Assembly: GCA_954871525.1 (NCBI GenBank)
Contig: OX940864.1
Location: 19,710,001-19,774,000 of the forward strand
DNA length: 64,000 nucleotides
Direction of reading: 5' to 3'
DNA from: Parietaria judaica
Lineage: Eukaryota; Streptophyta; Magnoliopsida; Rosales; Urticaceae
Shown here: piece after piece, positions 23,951 to 34,299 of the stretch
Layout: each line of letters opens with the position of its first letter
Position numbering within the stretch: position 1 is the first letter of the stretch
The notes under the pieces: generated by a model
What the model saw: only the letters and a program-made list of their open reading frames with translations
Told to the model about the DNA's origin: nothing
Databases searched by the model: none
Translations under genes and position numbers: made by a program

Positions 23951-25840
23951 TCATTCTAAAAGGAATCTCCAATTTCGCCGCGGGGTCGACAACGCCGATG
24001 GCGTTGGCGATGACGGAGCGGAAGATGACGAAGACGAGGACGACGAGATCTCCAAATCCTCGGTTGGCGTGATCCCGTAGAACATGTCCGATAAGTAATG
24101 CCCCACATCTTGAGGGGTAAATTTGACCGAAATCCTAACCCTAGCCCTGTTCCGGTCGTAGAACTCCTTGTACGGTGCGACGAGCTTCCTCGCCAACGCC
24201 GCCTTGATCTCGTCCCTCAGCTTGGGGTCCGAGATGATGCTCGATCTTTGCTTCCGATAGGCTTCTTCGAACTTTGCGTTGAACGATCGGAAGACCACCT
24301 TCGCCTCTTCGGGAGAAATCGCAGCCGTCGGATTCTCCGGCAGGGCGGAGATCGTGCTTCCCCAGGCCAAGCGCTCGTAGCTCCCGGCGAACTGTCGGAC
24401 TTTGACCTCGTGTTTGACGGACCACTCCTCTCCAAGGAGGTAATGCAGGTTCGACGTCCGTACCTTGTTGACCACGTGTTGGAGATTGTTTGCCAGGAAG
24501 AGGTACGACACCGAAACATCGTCGTACCGCTTTGCCTTGCCGTCAAGCTTGCACAGAAGGACCAGAATCAGCCACGCCATTCGGATCGATACTGGAGAAG
24601 ACAGTTGAGCATCGTTGGAGTCATCGAAAAAGGACTCCGGTGGCGGCGTGTGAGGCGCATCGCGGAAGATGTCGCCGAGGACGTTGCTGTAGTCGGCAAG
24701 GAGAGAGAGGTGGTTCATCGTACGGACAGTTAGGCGGTGGACTCCTCCGCCGCGCTCAGTCAATTTCGAAGGCTCCTTTTGTAGTTTCGCCTCGAAATCG
24801 GCGAATGCGGTACGGACAAACTCAGCGATCCGGACTAGAGAGTTGTACGCTTGAGTCCGGACCACGGCGGTCGACTCGAAGGCAAAGATCGACTCGATCT
24901 CCGACCAATTCTCGAAGATCGCGGTGTACATGTCCAGCACTCTGAAAATGATCATCGACGATTTTTTTGCAGCCTTCAGTGTCAGGGATTCCGGGAATCC
25001 AAAGAGGAGAAGAGCACCTTCCTTCGCGATGTCGGAAAAACATGATTCCCGGATAGAATCCGACGCTGAGAAGACATGGTCGCAGAGGATCCTCTCGCCG
25101 TGGAAGAGAGTTCTCATCGCGCTCTTCACCGCGCCGAGCCATGTCTTGATCCGGAGATCAAGAACCGGCCAGTCAGTCTTGTTCACCTGCGAAGAGCTCA
25201 GCTTCTCCACCCCCATTCTGTAGATCCCCTCGTCGATGATCGACTTTCTGATGATCTTATAGATGCTGATGCACTCCTTCGCGTATCCAGCGGAGATCAT
25301 GCACTCCGCAATGAGCCGGAGATCCTCCATCGCGTTGGTCGACACTTGTTCGATCTCCGATATAACATCATCGTCTGTGTCGACAATGTCGTCGAAGTCA
25401 GACACGCTCGACCTAGCCGAGGCGCGGGAGGAGCGCGTGGACACGCTCTCGGGGTCGAGGTAGGCGCGGTTGGTGGAGAGGATCTGGTAGAACTCCTTCT
25501 GCAGCCGCTTCATGGCCACCTCCATCAAGCTCTGCGCGGCCACGAGCCTCTCCGAGGAAGAATCCTCGGCGACGAGGAAGTGCATCGCCCGCTGCAAGTC
25601 CCCGACGCGCCGCAGGAAGAGGTGCGCCTCGGCCTTGCTCTCGTAGAAGAGCGACGTCACCTTTGCGTAGGCTGACGCCTCTGGGTCCCACTTGGCAATG
25701 AGCACCGCGGCGGAGGCGATGATCTGGTCGGAGACGGAGTCGGACACGCTCTGGCGGGACGGGGTGGACGCCGGCGAGGCGAGCGAGAACGACGCCGTCT
25801 TGGCGTGGAAGCAGAGGCTCCTCATTCCTTTCCTCGGCAT
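23951..25840 (-). CDS. Exocyst subunit EXO70, EXO70H type
   Basis: A single uninterrupted exon of 629 residues; plant EXO70H genes are typically intronless and about 630 residues long. EXO70 binds PI(4,5)P2 and helps the exocyst tether secretory vesicles at the plasma membrane. Conserved family features are YFxxLSTNRAYLDPESVSTR-like text near residue 120, the helical domain from about 245 to 600, and late motifs such as RLAWGSTISALPENP and FNAKFEEAYRKQ. Lys/Arg residues near KFTPQDVGHYLSDMFYG mark the C-terminal lipid-binding region. An unusual ten-serine run follows at about 595-605. The N terminus, with a dense Ser stretch (SVSDSVSDQ), suits H1/H2-like members, several of which respond to pathogens. 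The exact paralogue number cannot be told by eye. Confidence 0.93.
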   Translation of the reverse strand: MPRKGMRSLCFHAKTASFSLASPASTPSRQSVSDSVSDQIIASAAVLIAKWDPEASAYAKVTSLFYESKAEAHLFLRRVGDLQRAMHFLVAEDSSSERLVAAQSLMEVAMKRLQKEFYQILSTNRAYLDPESVSTRSSRASARSSVSDFDDIVDTDDDVISEIEQVSTNAMEDLRLIAECMISAGYAKECISIYKIIRKSIIDEGIYRMGVEKLSSSQVNKTDWPVLDLRIKTWLGAVKSAMRTLFHGERILCDHVFSASDSIRESCFSDIAKEGALLLFGFPESLTLKAAKKSSMIIFRVLDMYTAIFENWSEIESIFAFESTAVVRTQAYNSLVRIAEFVRTAFADFEAKLQKEPSKLTERGGGVHRLTVRTMNHLSLLADYSNVLGDIFRDAPHTPPPESFFDDSNDAQLSSPVSIRMAWLILVLLCKLDGKAKRYDDVSVSYLFLANNLQHVVNKVRTSNLHYLLGEEWSVKHEVKVRQFAGSYERLAWGSTISALPENPTAAISPEEAKVVFRSFNAKFEEAYRKQRSSIISDPKLRDEIKAALARKLVAPYKEFYDRNRARVRISVKFTPQDVGHYLSDMFYGITPTEDLEISSSSSSSSSAPSSPTPSALSTPRRNWRFLLE

Positions 25841-26080
25841 TGGGTTGAGTCTGTTATAAGTGTAATGCTTTTCTGTTACGAGTTGAGACTAGTGAAGAGT
25901 AAGGAGGAGGGTGTATTTATAGGTGTATAATATGTATAGATGGATGAACAAAGCCGTTGTTGTTGAGGAGAGAGAGAGAGAGAAGACATGTTGTGGATGA
26001 GAGAAGAGAAGGCGATGTTGACTTTGGGGGTTGAGTTGGGTCAGAGTGGGGCCCACGGGGACGTTGACCGCAGCGCGTAG
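25841..26080 (-). promoter_or_regulatory. EXO70H promoter and 5' leader with TATA box and W-box cores
   Basis: On the gene's strand a TATAAATA box lies at 25921-25914, about 75 bases before the start codon. Upstream, TTGACT (26018-26023) and TTGACC (26064-26069) are W-box cores for WRKY factors, in plus orientation, with another TTGACG near 26222. This suits a defence-responsive EXO70H gene, but activity is inferred. Confidence 0.5.
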
Positions 26081-26913
26081 TACGTGGAAGTCGTTCTCAA
26101 TAACTAAATTTCGTGACAGTTTATAAAAACTTCCATTGAAAAATAAAAGCATAGAAAAATATTTAATGTTTTTGCGATTTGGTCACCATCCATGGGTATA
26201 AAAGTAAAAACCCGCGTACGTGTTGACGAAGGGGTGTGTATATATATAATACATACACATGTAAATATGGAATTGCACACGTGGAAATTAGTTGAGGCGA
26301 CTGTATATAAGTCTTCGAAGTTTTCCTAAGAAGAGATTAAAAAAGAAATGATTAACTAGAAAGTAATATGATTGTAATGTATAATATAGATAGGTGAGAA
26401 CAAGCAATCTTTTTTTAACTTTATTATATATTGTCCCTTTTCATAATCATATTATAATATAGAAGGAATTTAACAAAAGACAAATAGATACCATTCAAAT
26501 CTACGCTTTTAGAAAAAAATTACAATACCTTTCTTTCAAAAAAAAAAAGAAAAGAATAAATTACAATACCACCCAAGTGTCAATTTCATTGACAGTGTAT
26601 ATTGTTTTTTTTTTAATAAAATTTTAACTTAGTAGAAATGTCTTTTTTTCATTATATATATAAAATAATTGCTCATGTGATCTCATAGAGCCTTATAAAA
26701 TTAAAAGGGCAGCGATTTTCGTAGATTTTATAACGGAGAAAAATATATTTTCTGTTCAAATTCAGGAATTATACAAAATAAAGTGAATAAAGTCGTGGAA
26801 GCATTTTTGCCAACAATTATTATTATTTTCGTAAGTGATTTGTGAACATAGTCGGACATAATTCCCCAACATTTTAATTTATTTTCTAATTGGGTCAAGA
26901 TCACTGATGTGTT

Positions 26914-27123
26914 TTTTTATTTTTTGAATGGGGTGGCACTATCGGCCAAGGTTACAATGCACTCTCGCATTACTATATATATTCAGTGTAAGAACAGGTG
27001 ACACTATTGGTCAAGTTTACATATATGTAAAGGGAGCACTCATTTAAATCTCATAGGGTTTGAACCCGTAACCTCTTGAATAGAGGTGTAGTGGAGTTAC
27101 CACTAGGTCAAACAAGTTTGGTT
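26914..27123 (-). mobile_element. tRNA-derived SINE with target-site duplication
   Basis: Read on the minus strand, the head shows TTGACCTAGTGGTAACTCC (A box, about 27110-27092) and GGGTTCAAACCC (B box, about 27068-27057), spaced as in a tRNA. The far end is A-rich on that strand. Flanks are 17-bp direct repeats, AAGATCACTGATGTGTT (26897-26913) and AAGATCAGTGATGTGTT (27124-27140), with one mismatch. This is a textbook SINE structure of about 210 bp. Confidence 0.8.
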
Positions 27124-27140
27124 AAGATCAGTGATGTGTT

Positions 27141-27411
27141 GAGACCCGTAATTAATCTGAACAACTTGATTTTGTCGAATTTTCATGGTTGAATCGTAAT
27201 TAAATTGAGTCACTACATAGCTCATTATAGTTATGTGCAAAACGATACGTACAAACGCGTTTTTTCTAATATTAATATTGATATATTGTTAATCAAATAA
27301 CCATGTTATTTGTTCTAACTTCTAATCATTAAGTCACGTCGATGATTGTTCATGTTCTGCGATTAGCTAGGCCAAGACTCGAGTACTTGTGTCGCACGTT
27401 CATGCATGGAT

Positions 27412-27447
<36 letters not shown>

Positions 27448-28345
27448 TAACTATATATAAATATATGTATGGAGATTAACTTTTAATCGTAGACGCTAAT
27501 AGATTGTGAAAATGTTATTAATTAATAATTATTTAATTAAATTAATTAGGTTCGGAATAATATGTTTATAGCCAATCTCACGTATTTTGATCATAAGTCA
27601 GATATATGGACAAATTGGTCAGCGTTGTGTAATTTCCTAATTGGAAAAAGATTTCAACTAATCTATTAAGACCCGTAATCTTCTGAAAAATTACAGATTT
27701 CTTTCGAATCTTCTAGATACGTTGTGTTTATGATTCGTAATTATAGTGAGTCATTGCATAGCTCATGCGCCAAGATGATCCGTATATTTTGCTTTTTCTA
27801 ATATTAATGTTGTTTTTTTCAAATTATTAAGTGATAACTTTTCAAGGGAAAAATCACTCACGGTCGATGATTGCTTGCTTGTGTCGCACGGGATTCTATG
27901 GAGATTAAATTTTGACTTACACGTTAATCTACCGCCACAATAATGTTATTAATTAGCTAATTATTAATAGCTCATAAAATAACCCTCAATACACCACAAT
28001 TTTTATTATTAATCCTCAAGTTTTCATAATTCTCAAAACAACCTTTTTAAATACCAAAATACTAATATACCCCTAAAACTGTCCATTTTTCATGACGTAT
28101 TAATCCTGAAAAAGGGACATATATCGTCTTGAAAAATGGACAATATTAAGGGTATTTTGGTACATAAAATTTAAAAATGTTATTTTGAGAATTATAAAAA
28201 CTTAAAGACTAGTAATATAATTTGTGGTGCATTTGAGAGTTATTTTGTGAAGTTAATATATATTTTATCTACGTCAAGCTTCACATCTTTTGATTATCGT
28301 ATATTATATGGACAAAATATTGGTCAGCGTCTGTGTAATTTCAAA
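27141..28345. repeat. Diverged tandem duplication of about 0.5 kb, second copy interrupted by a MITE
   Basis: Copy 1 (about 27141-27645) and copy 2 (about 27667-28345) share ordered words: AGACCCGTAAT, TTTCTAATATTAATNTTG, CGTCGATGATTG or GGTCGATGATTG, CTTGTGTCGCACG, ATGGAGATTAA and TGGTCAGCGT. Copy 2 is longer because it contains the inverted-repeat element at about 27970-28253. Copy 1 contains a (TA)n expansion absent from copy 2. Confidence 0.7.
27970..28253. mobile_element. Foldback MITE inside duplication copy 2
   Basis: Arms of about 100 bases are inverted imperfect copies: left CATAAAATAACCCTCAATAC, right GAGAGTTATTTTGTGAAG. An inner palindromic core surrounds CTGTCCATTTTTCATGACG and GAAAAATGGACAAT. 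The sequence is absent from the sister duplication copy, which supports insertion. The target duplication is uncertain; TTAAT occurs on both sides. Confidence 0.6.
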
Positions 28346-29207
28346 CCATGGCGGCTATATGTTAAGTCCAAGGAGGCAAGGACATATATATATATTTATT
28401 TATTTATTTCGGTTCGTTATTATTTATTTACATTGGATTCAAGGCTTGATTTTCAAACCTAAACGATTCCCGTAAACTAGCGCCATTTAAGTGCATGTTT
28501 TTCAAAGTATTATATATATATATATATATATAGTTATATATATATATATAGCTAGAATATATATTATTAATAATTATGATGCTCCGTTTCAAATTCAATA
28601 AGAAATGTACGTTTCTTCTCCTGTACTCCATCTCAAATAATAATATTTTATTTGTGTCGTGCTAAGTCTCCTTATATAATGTTATTCAATCATCTAATAT
28701 ATATAGACATAGTATTTTGAGAATTAGTATTAATTATTCGAGTGATTTTCTATCCAAATTCAAGTTGACCGATCATTTTACTGTTCGATTTTTACGAGTA
28801 ATATACAACCTACACAAACCAAGGTCGTATCTTTATTGCATTATTTACATGCATTGATACTGTATATTCAATTTTCTTTTTTAGAGTTTAGAGAGTATGT
28901 ACGTACATGTTTTGGATAGAGAAATAGAATATTATTTGTCCCCATTTTCTTCTAAATTTTAAATTTAAATCCTAAAATTATGAGATGTTTGACTGATTTC
29001 CTTGATCGATACTTTTCAATTGATCATATATACATTACATTTAGGGGTTTAAGTTAACCATATGAAATCTTATCTAAAAAAACTATATATATGATTTTCA
29101 TCACATCAAACCATAGCACCATAAATACTATATATATGACCATTAATATAGCTTCTTTTTTTTTTCACGTACACCTACCACAGAGTTTTAATATCTCTCA
29201 CTCCAAA

Positions 29208-29252
<45 letters not shown>

Positions 29253-29560
29253 GTGCTCTTGTTGTAATTATAAGTCGAATATGTGAACCCATTCATTAGT
29301 TTGAGGAAAAAAAAAAGGGTATATGCTATTCTATTTCCATAGGGTTAGAAAATACACACACATATATATACATATATACTATATGTATTGTGAAGTAAGT
29401 ATATATGTATACTATTCCTAGCGTGTTAGTCTTTCATGACGGCTTGAGACATTACTAAGTAAAAAAAAAGGATTTATTTTCTTGAAAAAAGAAAAACAAA
29501 GTGCGTTTTAGTTATCTAACGAAGGTATCTAATTAGTATAATTAATCATCTTACTTTTTA

Positions 29561-29844
29561 GGGTTAATGATGGCAAAAATACCCAAAGTTTGGTCAAAGA
29601 ACCCCTTGTGTATCCAAAGTTTAAAAGTGGTGGCAAAAATACTCAAAGTCATATTTGGGGACAAAAATCCTCAAAGTCATATTTGTCCACGTGGCCAGAG
29701 TTAACGGGTAAGTTAACGGCGTTACGAGAATGGAGTGGTCAACTCCCCAAATGCGACTTTGGGTATTTTTGCCACCACTTTTAAACTTTGGGTACACGAG
29801 GGGTTCTTTGACCAAACTTTAGGTATTTTTGTTGTCATTAACCC
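29561..29844. mobile_element. Mutator-type MITE with perfect 9-bp TSD
   Basis: The 284-bp element begins GGGTTAATGATGGCAAAAAT and ends in the near-perfect inverse. The direct repeat TACTTTTTA flanks it at 29552-29560 and 29845-29853. A 9-bp duplication and GGG-starting long TIRs (over 80 bases) indicate a Mutator-like origin. Its transcript would form a long hairpin. Confidence 0.85.
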
Positions 29845-30105
29845 TACTTTTTATATATGATATCTGCCGCGAAATCATAGCTATTTAAATATGTAAGCTC
29901 GTGTCAAAATTATTAAATTATTTATTCCACTAAAAAAAGTCACGAAAGTAGTTTTCAAATAATATGATATTCCTAATAATTAAAATACCACGATATATGC
30001 TCTTGGCAATTCCTCATATACATTATTATTAGGTGTATTTTTACGTAAAAACGTGTGTGCCTTTGATCTAAAATATGTTTCTAATTAATCATTTGAAAAC
30101 TTTAC

Positions 30106-30144
<39 letters not shown>

Positions 30145-30449
30145 GTATAATTGTCATTATCGTGGTCCTTCCCTGACCACATATTCACTCTATATAGGAC
30201 CATGCACCAAACCTTCATAATATGTATATATCAAGTAATGCAATTTCAAATAAATGAAAATGATGTACGCTTTATTTATTAATTGATCATTTTCATCCAC
30301 AAATTATGGAGACTTAAACGAATTAAGGACCCATAAAAACAGTACACGGGTCTCCTCCATATCTCTGTGCCATGAAATCAACAAATTATATTCATATAGT
30401 TAGATATTTCTATCTGAAAATGTGATACAGATACATGTAATGTGATTGG

Positions 30450-30491
<42 letters not shown>

Positions 30492-30899
30492 ATCTCGGAG
30501 CCAAACACTTGGGTGGCTAGATGTAATAGTTAGATTTTTGTGTAGAAATATACACAGTATTGAACGTGCCAACAATATAGGCACGTACACATCTTGAATT
30601 TTCGTGTAAAAGAAAGACAAAAGTGGTGGTTGCAATAAAAATATAACTGCACAAAAGTCCATCATCTTTATTAAAATATCGTATACACGTACACACGATA
30701 TAAATGCATAGAACACACACAGACTTAAAACATTTATCTATAGAATGCACACGCATAAACACGTAGGCATCTATATGTGATCTATATATTGATAATATCA
30801 ATTAATTATAAATTATAATGCGTGTCTTAACAAAACGTAGCTTATTTTCACGACTAAATCATGGAGATTGGAGAACAACAACTGTACATATGATATATA

Positions 30900-31535
30900 T
30901 GATGATGCATAAATTTCGTTAATTATTTTAAGTTTTAACATCAAAGTCAATAGCATATTAATTTGACATTTATTAAACGATTACGTAAGTACGTACGGTA
31001 CGGATGTAAAGGTACTTGTACGGCGCACGATAATGATATATAGTATATAATAAGCCCTAAATTTATTATTAATGCCTCAAGTTGCTAATGAATAATTATT
31101 AATTACGTTTGTCTCGAGTTTCGTAATTTCACAAGTGGCAATATTCGGACCTTATTATATCGTCATGATAAATATATGCATGTATATGTAAAGTAAATGT
31201 ATATTTTATTGACTATTGTAAGGAATATGATATGCTGCGATTGCCGACTAATTTTCGCTAATTATTTTAACTTTGACAATAGCAAAATAATTTGACATTT
31301 ATGAAACGATTACGCAAATTACTTATGGTACGGATGAGACAAAGGTACTTGTACGGCGCACGATAAGGATATATATAGTATATAATTAATAAGACCTAAA
31401 TCTATTATTAACGCCTCAAGTTGCTAATGCTAATGAATAATTATTAACTACGTTGATCTCGAATTTCGTTCACAAGTGGTAATATTCTGACCTTATTAAA
31501 TATATCGTCATGAGAAATATGCATGTATATATACA
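30900..31535. repeat. Tandem duplication of about 300 bp
   Basis: Copy 1 (about 30900-31190) and copy 2 (about 31225-31535) share CGTTAATTATTTTA or CGCTAATTATTTTA, AAACGATTACG, AAGGTACTTGTACGGCGCAC, GCCTCAAGTTGCTAATG, CACAAGTGG and CGTCATGA in the same order. Small indels separate them. No terminal repeats were seen, so a local duplication is more likely than transposition. Confidence 0.75.
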
Positions 31536-31872
31536 TATATATATATATATGTATATATTATTGACTCTTTTTATAGGAATGATACGTAGGACTGCATATA
31601 TATAGTTATCGTGATGTCACGATGCGTATTTTGTGATATTTTGTAGTAAATGAATTATAGCTTAAGATTTTGAAAATTATTGATAGAGATGTGCATGAAA
31701 ATATAATATGAATTTCAAAATGAGATGACTTTGCGAAGGCCAACGTATTTACCCAATTCATCATCAACAAGTTGTGGCTCATTCATTGACACCTTTTCTT
31801 CAAAGCCCCACACGGGTGTTTAATTCATTTAATGCAATCAAATTATATATATTCATATAGTTGTTAACCTAG

Positions 31873-31918
<46 letters not shown>

Positions 31919-32228
31919 CATTGATTTTTATATCCCTAGCGACCATTCTCTACGTTACAGCGTCGCTATAATCATATCCACAAACACATCTTATGCATTT
32001 ACGCATCGGACATGATTTTTCAACTTTTATCAAGTACACAATACTGAATTCTTTGAATTATTATTTTATTATTAATATGTCACACATAGATATGTATATA
32101 TGCATGTCAACATTGGTCGGTCATGTAATCTATTCCACGTCACAAATTAAGCTGAGTTTCTTATCAGAAATTCAAGATAAGATCTTTCAATATAGTGATC
32201 TGTTGAACAACAGTTTGTGATGAAATGG

Positions 32229-32259
<31 letters not shown>

Positions 32260-32454
32260 GAACTTATTGTTTGGTTTAAATTTAATGTATTTGGTCGACT
32301 AAGTCTAGAATTTCTCTATGTTCTTAACACCCCTTTTAATGGAACTTCTGTCTCTGATTAATTGTTTTGGATTTTTTAATTCTTTTTTTGTCAGACACCA
32401 TTAATTTTGATGACTCAGGGCCTTGTAATCACCATCATTAATAAGTATGTTTGA

Positions 32455-32650
32455 CGCATAATCTTGGTGATTAACTTGAAGGTGAACAAGGTAATTATAT
32501 TAGAGTACGATTAATCTAAGATTAATATAAAGCATGTTACTAAACGCAATGGGGTAGGAATTAAAAACCTAACTTGCCCGTACACCTTTAAATTAATCAC
32601 CAAGATTATGATTAATATAAAGCATGTTACTAAACGCAATGGGGCAGGAA
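32455..32650. repeat. Inverted and direct repeat block next to the Mutator-like element
   Basis: ATAATCTTGGTGATTAA (about 32459) is inverted at about 32592-32608 (TTAATCACCAAGATTAT). The direct word AATATAAAGCATGTTACTAA occurs at about 32523 and 32611. The structure suggests a small foldback element whose target was duplicated. Confidence 0.5.
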
Positions 32651-32799
32651 TCAAAGTCTTAATACTTTAATTATTTTAGGGATTATTAGTAAAATACCCG
32701 ATTATGGTTAAATTATGTAAAGAAATACACAAGGTTTACTTAATTCAAATCATACCCATTTTAAAGATTATTTTCCAAAAATACCCCTGACACCCTCTC

Positions 32800-33010
32800 G
32801 ACTCACTCTCCTCTCTCGTTGAAGCTCGAATCCTCAAGCTCGATTCCTCTCGCTGAAGCGCGAATCCTCAAGCTCGAATCCTTTCCCTAACTCTCTGCAA
32901 TCGCCTCTCTGTCGAATCCTTGATCACCGACCAGCTCATCTCTATCGAGCTCTCTCTCCTCCATGTCTGGGGTCACCCTAACTCGAGGAACTCATCTCCA
33001 CCGCAATCTC
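32800..33010 (+). other. Chimeric CT-rich leader between the TIR and the RPS3 copy
   Basis: The sequence repeats CTCGAATCCTCAAGCTCGA two to three times and looks like a CT-rich plant 5' leader. It joins the RPS3 homology at about 33011 without the usual first exon. It may be another captured 5' UTR or a rearranged RPS3 start. Confidence 0.4.
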
Positions 33011-34243
33011 AAAGAGCTCGCTGAAGATGGCTACTCCGGCGTCGAAGTTAGGAACACGCCTATGAGTACTGAGATCATCAGCAGAGCCACTCGCACCCAG
33101 AATGTGCTTTGTAAATTTCTTTCTTGATTTGTTTATTGTTTTTGTTAGATTCGATCGAAAATCGAAGCTATATACGTAATACGTATGTCCATCAAAGGCG
33201 TGAGATTTTGACATTTTAGTGCTGAATTATGGGTTTATGTTTGGATTCATGGTCACTGTTGGGTTTAAAGGGTCTGATTTTGTTTTGATTTATGGGTTTA
33301 GGTGAGAAAGGAAGAAGAATTAGGGAACTGACCTCCGTTGTGCAGAAGCGCTTCAAGTTCCCGGAGAACACCATTGAGCTCTATGATGAGAAAGTCAACA
33401 ACCGAGGCCTTTGCGCCATTGCTCAGGCTGATTCCTTGCGCTACAAGCTCCTTGGAGGGCTTGCTGTCCGCATATATGGTCGTAATCTTCTTGATATTTT
33501 CCATATTTGCACTTCATTTTGTATTGAAAATTGTCTATGTTGAGTTATTCTTATCTGCTCTCAACAATAAAGGGTTCAAACGATATCGTGAATACTGAAT
33601 GGTTTTAGATTCGCAGTAATAAATATTGCATGACGAGATAGCTTTTTGCTAGAGACTCTTCATAGATACTTTATCTTTTTACCAACCGTTCGTAGAGTTC
33701 ATGGACTTCAATAGTTTGTAACTTTGTATTATGTTTGGTCTTAATTGGGACAACTTTTAATAGCTTGAACAACCTTGCATAGTACGCAAATAATGCAGCA
33801 ATTACACTTGTTTGTAATGGTGGTGTCTGTCCGTGATTGTTTCTCTTTGAACATGCAGGGCCTGCTATGGTGTTTTGAGATTCGTCATGGAGAGCGGAGC
33901 AAAAGGATGGGTACATGATCTCCTCCGGTCCGCCCGTTAAGGAGTACAATGACGCTGCCGTGAGACACGTGCTCCTCAGACAGGTTAGTCGTTGATTTCC
34001 TCTTTTTTTCATTCGTAGCTACATGTGTTATAATATAGATGTATATGAATATGAAATATTTTGCTAAATTCGCAGGGTGTTTTGGGTATCAAAGTGAAGA
34101 TCATGCTCGACTGGAACCCGAAAGGAAAGCAAGGCCCAATGCCTCTTCCTGATTTGGTGACGATTCACACGCCCAAGGAGGAAGAAGAGTATGCCGGGGA
34201 ATCCTATGTGGCGACGGTGGATGTCCCGGAAGTCGTTGCATAG
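33011..34243 (+). pseudogene. RPS3: 40S ribosomal protein S3 pseudogene with introns (captured gene copy)
   Basis: Four blocks match plant uS3/RPS3. 33011-33110 has [20 protein letters not shown]; 33302-33472 has [20 protein letters not shown] and LLGGLAVR (the KH domain); 33860-33983 has [15 protein letters not shown] and [12 protein letters not shown]; 34076-34243 has [20 protein letters not shown] to the stop. Most borders keep GT-AG, so the copy came from genomic DNA, not mRNA. It is broken: the N-terminal exon is missing or scrambled, the donor after GLAVR is not GT, and the third block is about 62 bases shorter than expected, losing the CEVIVSGKLRA region and shifting the frame. It lies inside the Mutator-like element. 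The working protein would bind rRNA and mRNA at the ribosome entry channel. Confidence 0.85.
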
Positions 34244-34299
34244 ATCAATTTCTTGTCCCGGTGTAAAATTTGACATCGGGAGGATAAGTGTAATTACAG

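Larger units (their letters stand above)
26081..29551. other. Gene-free repeat-rich interval upstream of the EXO70H gene
   Basis: No coding frame resembling a protein. The interval holds a SINE (26914-27123), a local duplication (27141-27645 and 27667-28345), a MITE (about 27970-28253), and (TA)n tracts near 27415-27443, 28510-28550 and 29213-29241. Confidence 0.6.
29854..32678. other. Gene-free AT-rich interval with duplications and (TA)n tracts
   Basis: No coding frame is convincing. Long (TA)n tracts lie near 30110-30140, 30453-30485, 31874-31917 and 32230-32254. A tandem duplication occupies 30900-31535, and a repeat with inverted and direct parts lies at 32455-32650. Confidence 0.6.

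Noticed and set aside
24098..24733. 211-codon plus-strand frame within the EXO70H gene
   Set aside because: Antisense to a strongly supported EXO70 coding exon, with basic low-complexity text typical of shadows.
29590..29815. Two identical-looking short proteins (MVKEPLVYPKFKSGGKNTQS) on opposite strands
   Set aside because: They are the two inverted arms of a Mutator MITE, not genes.
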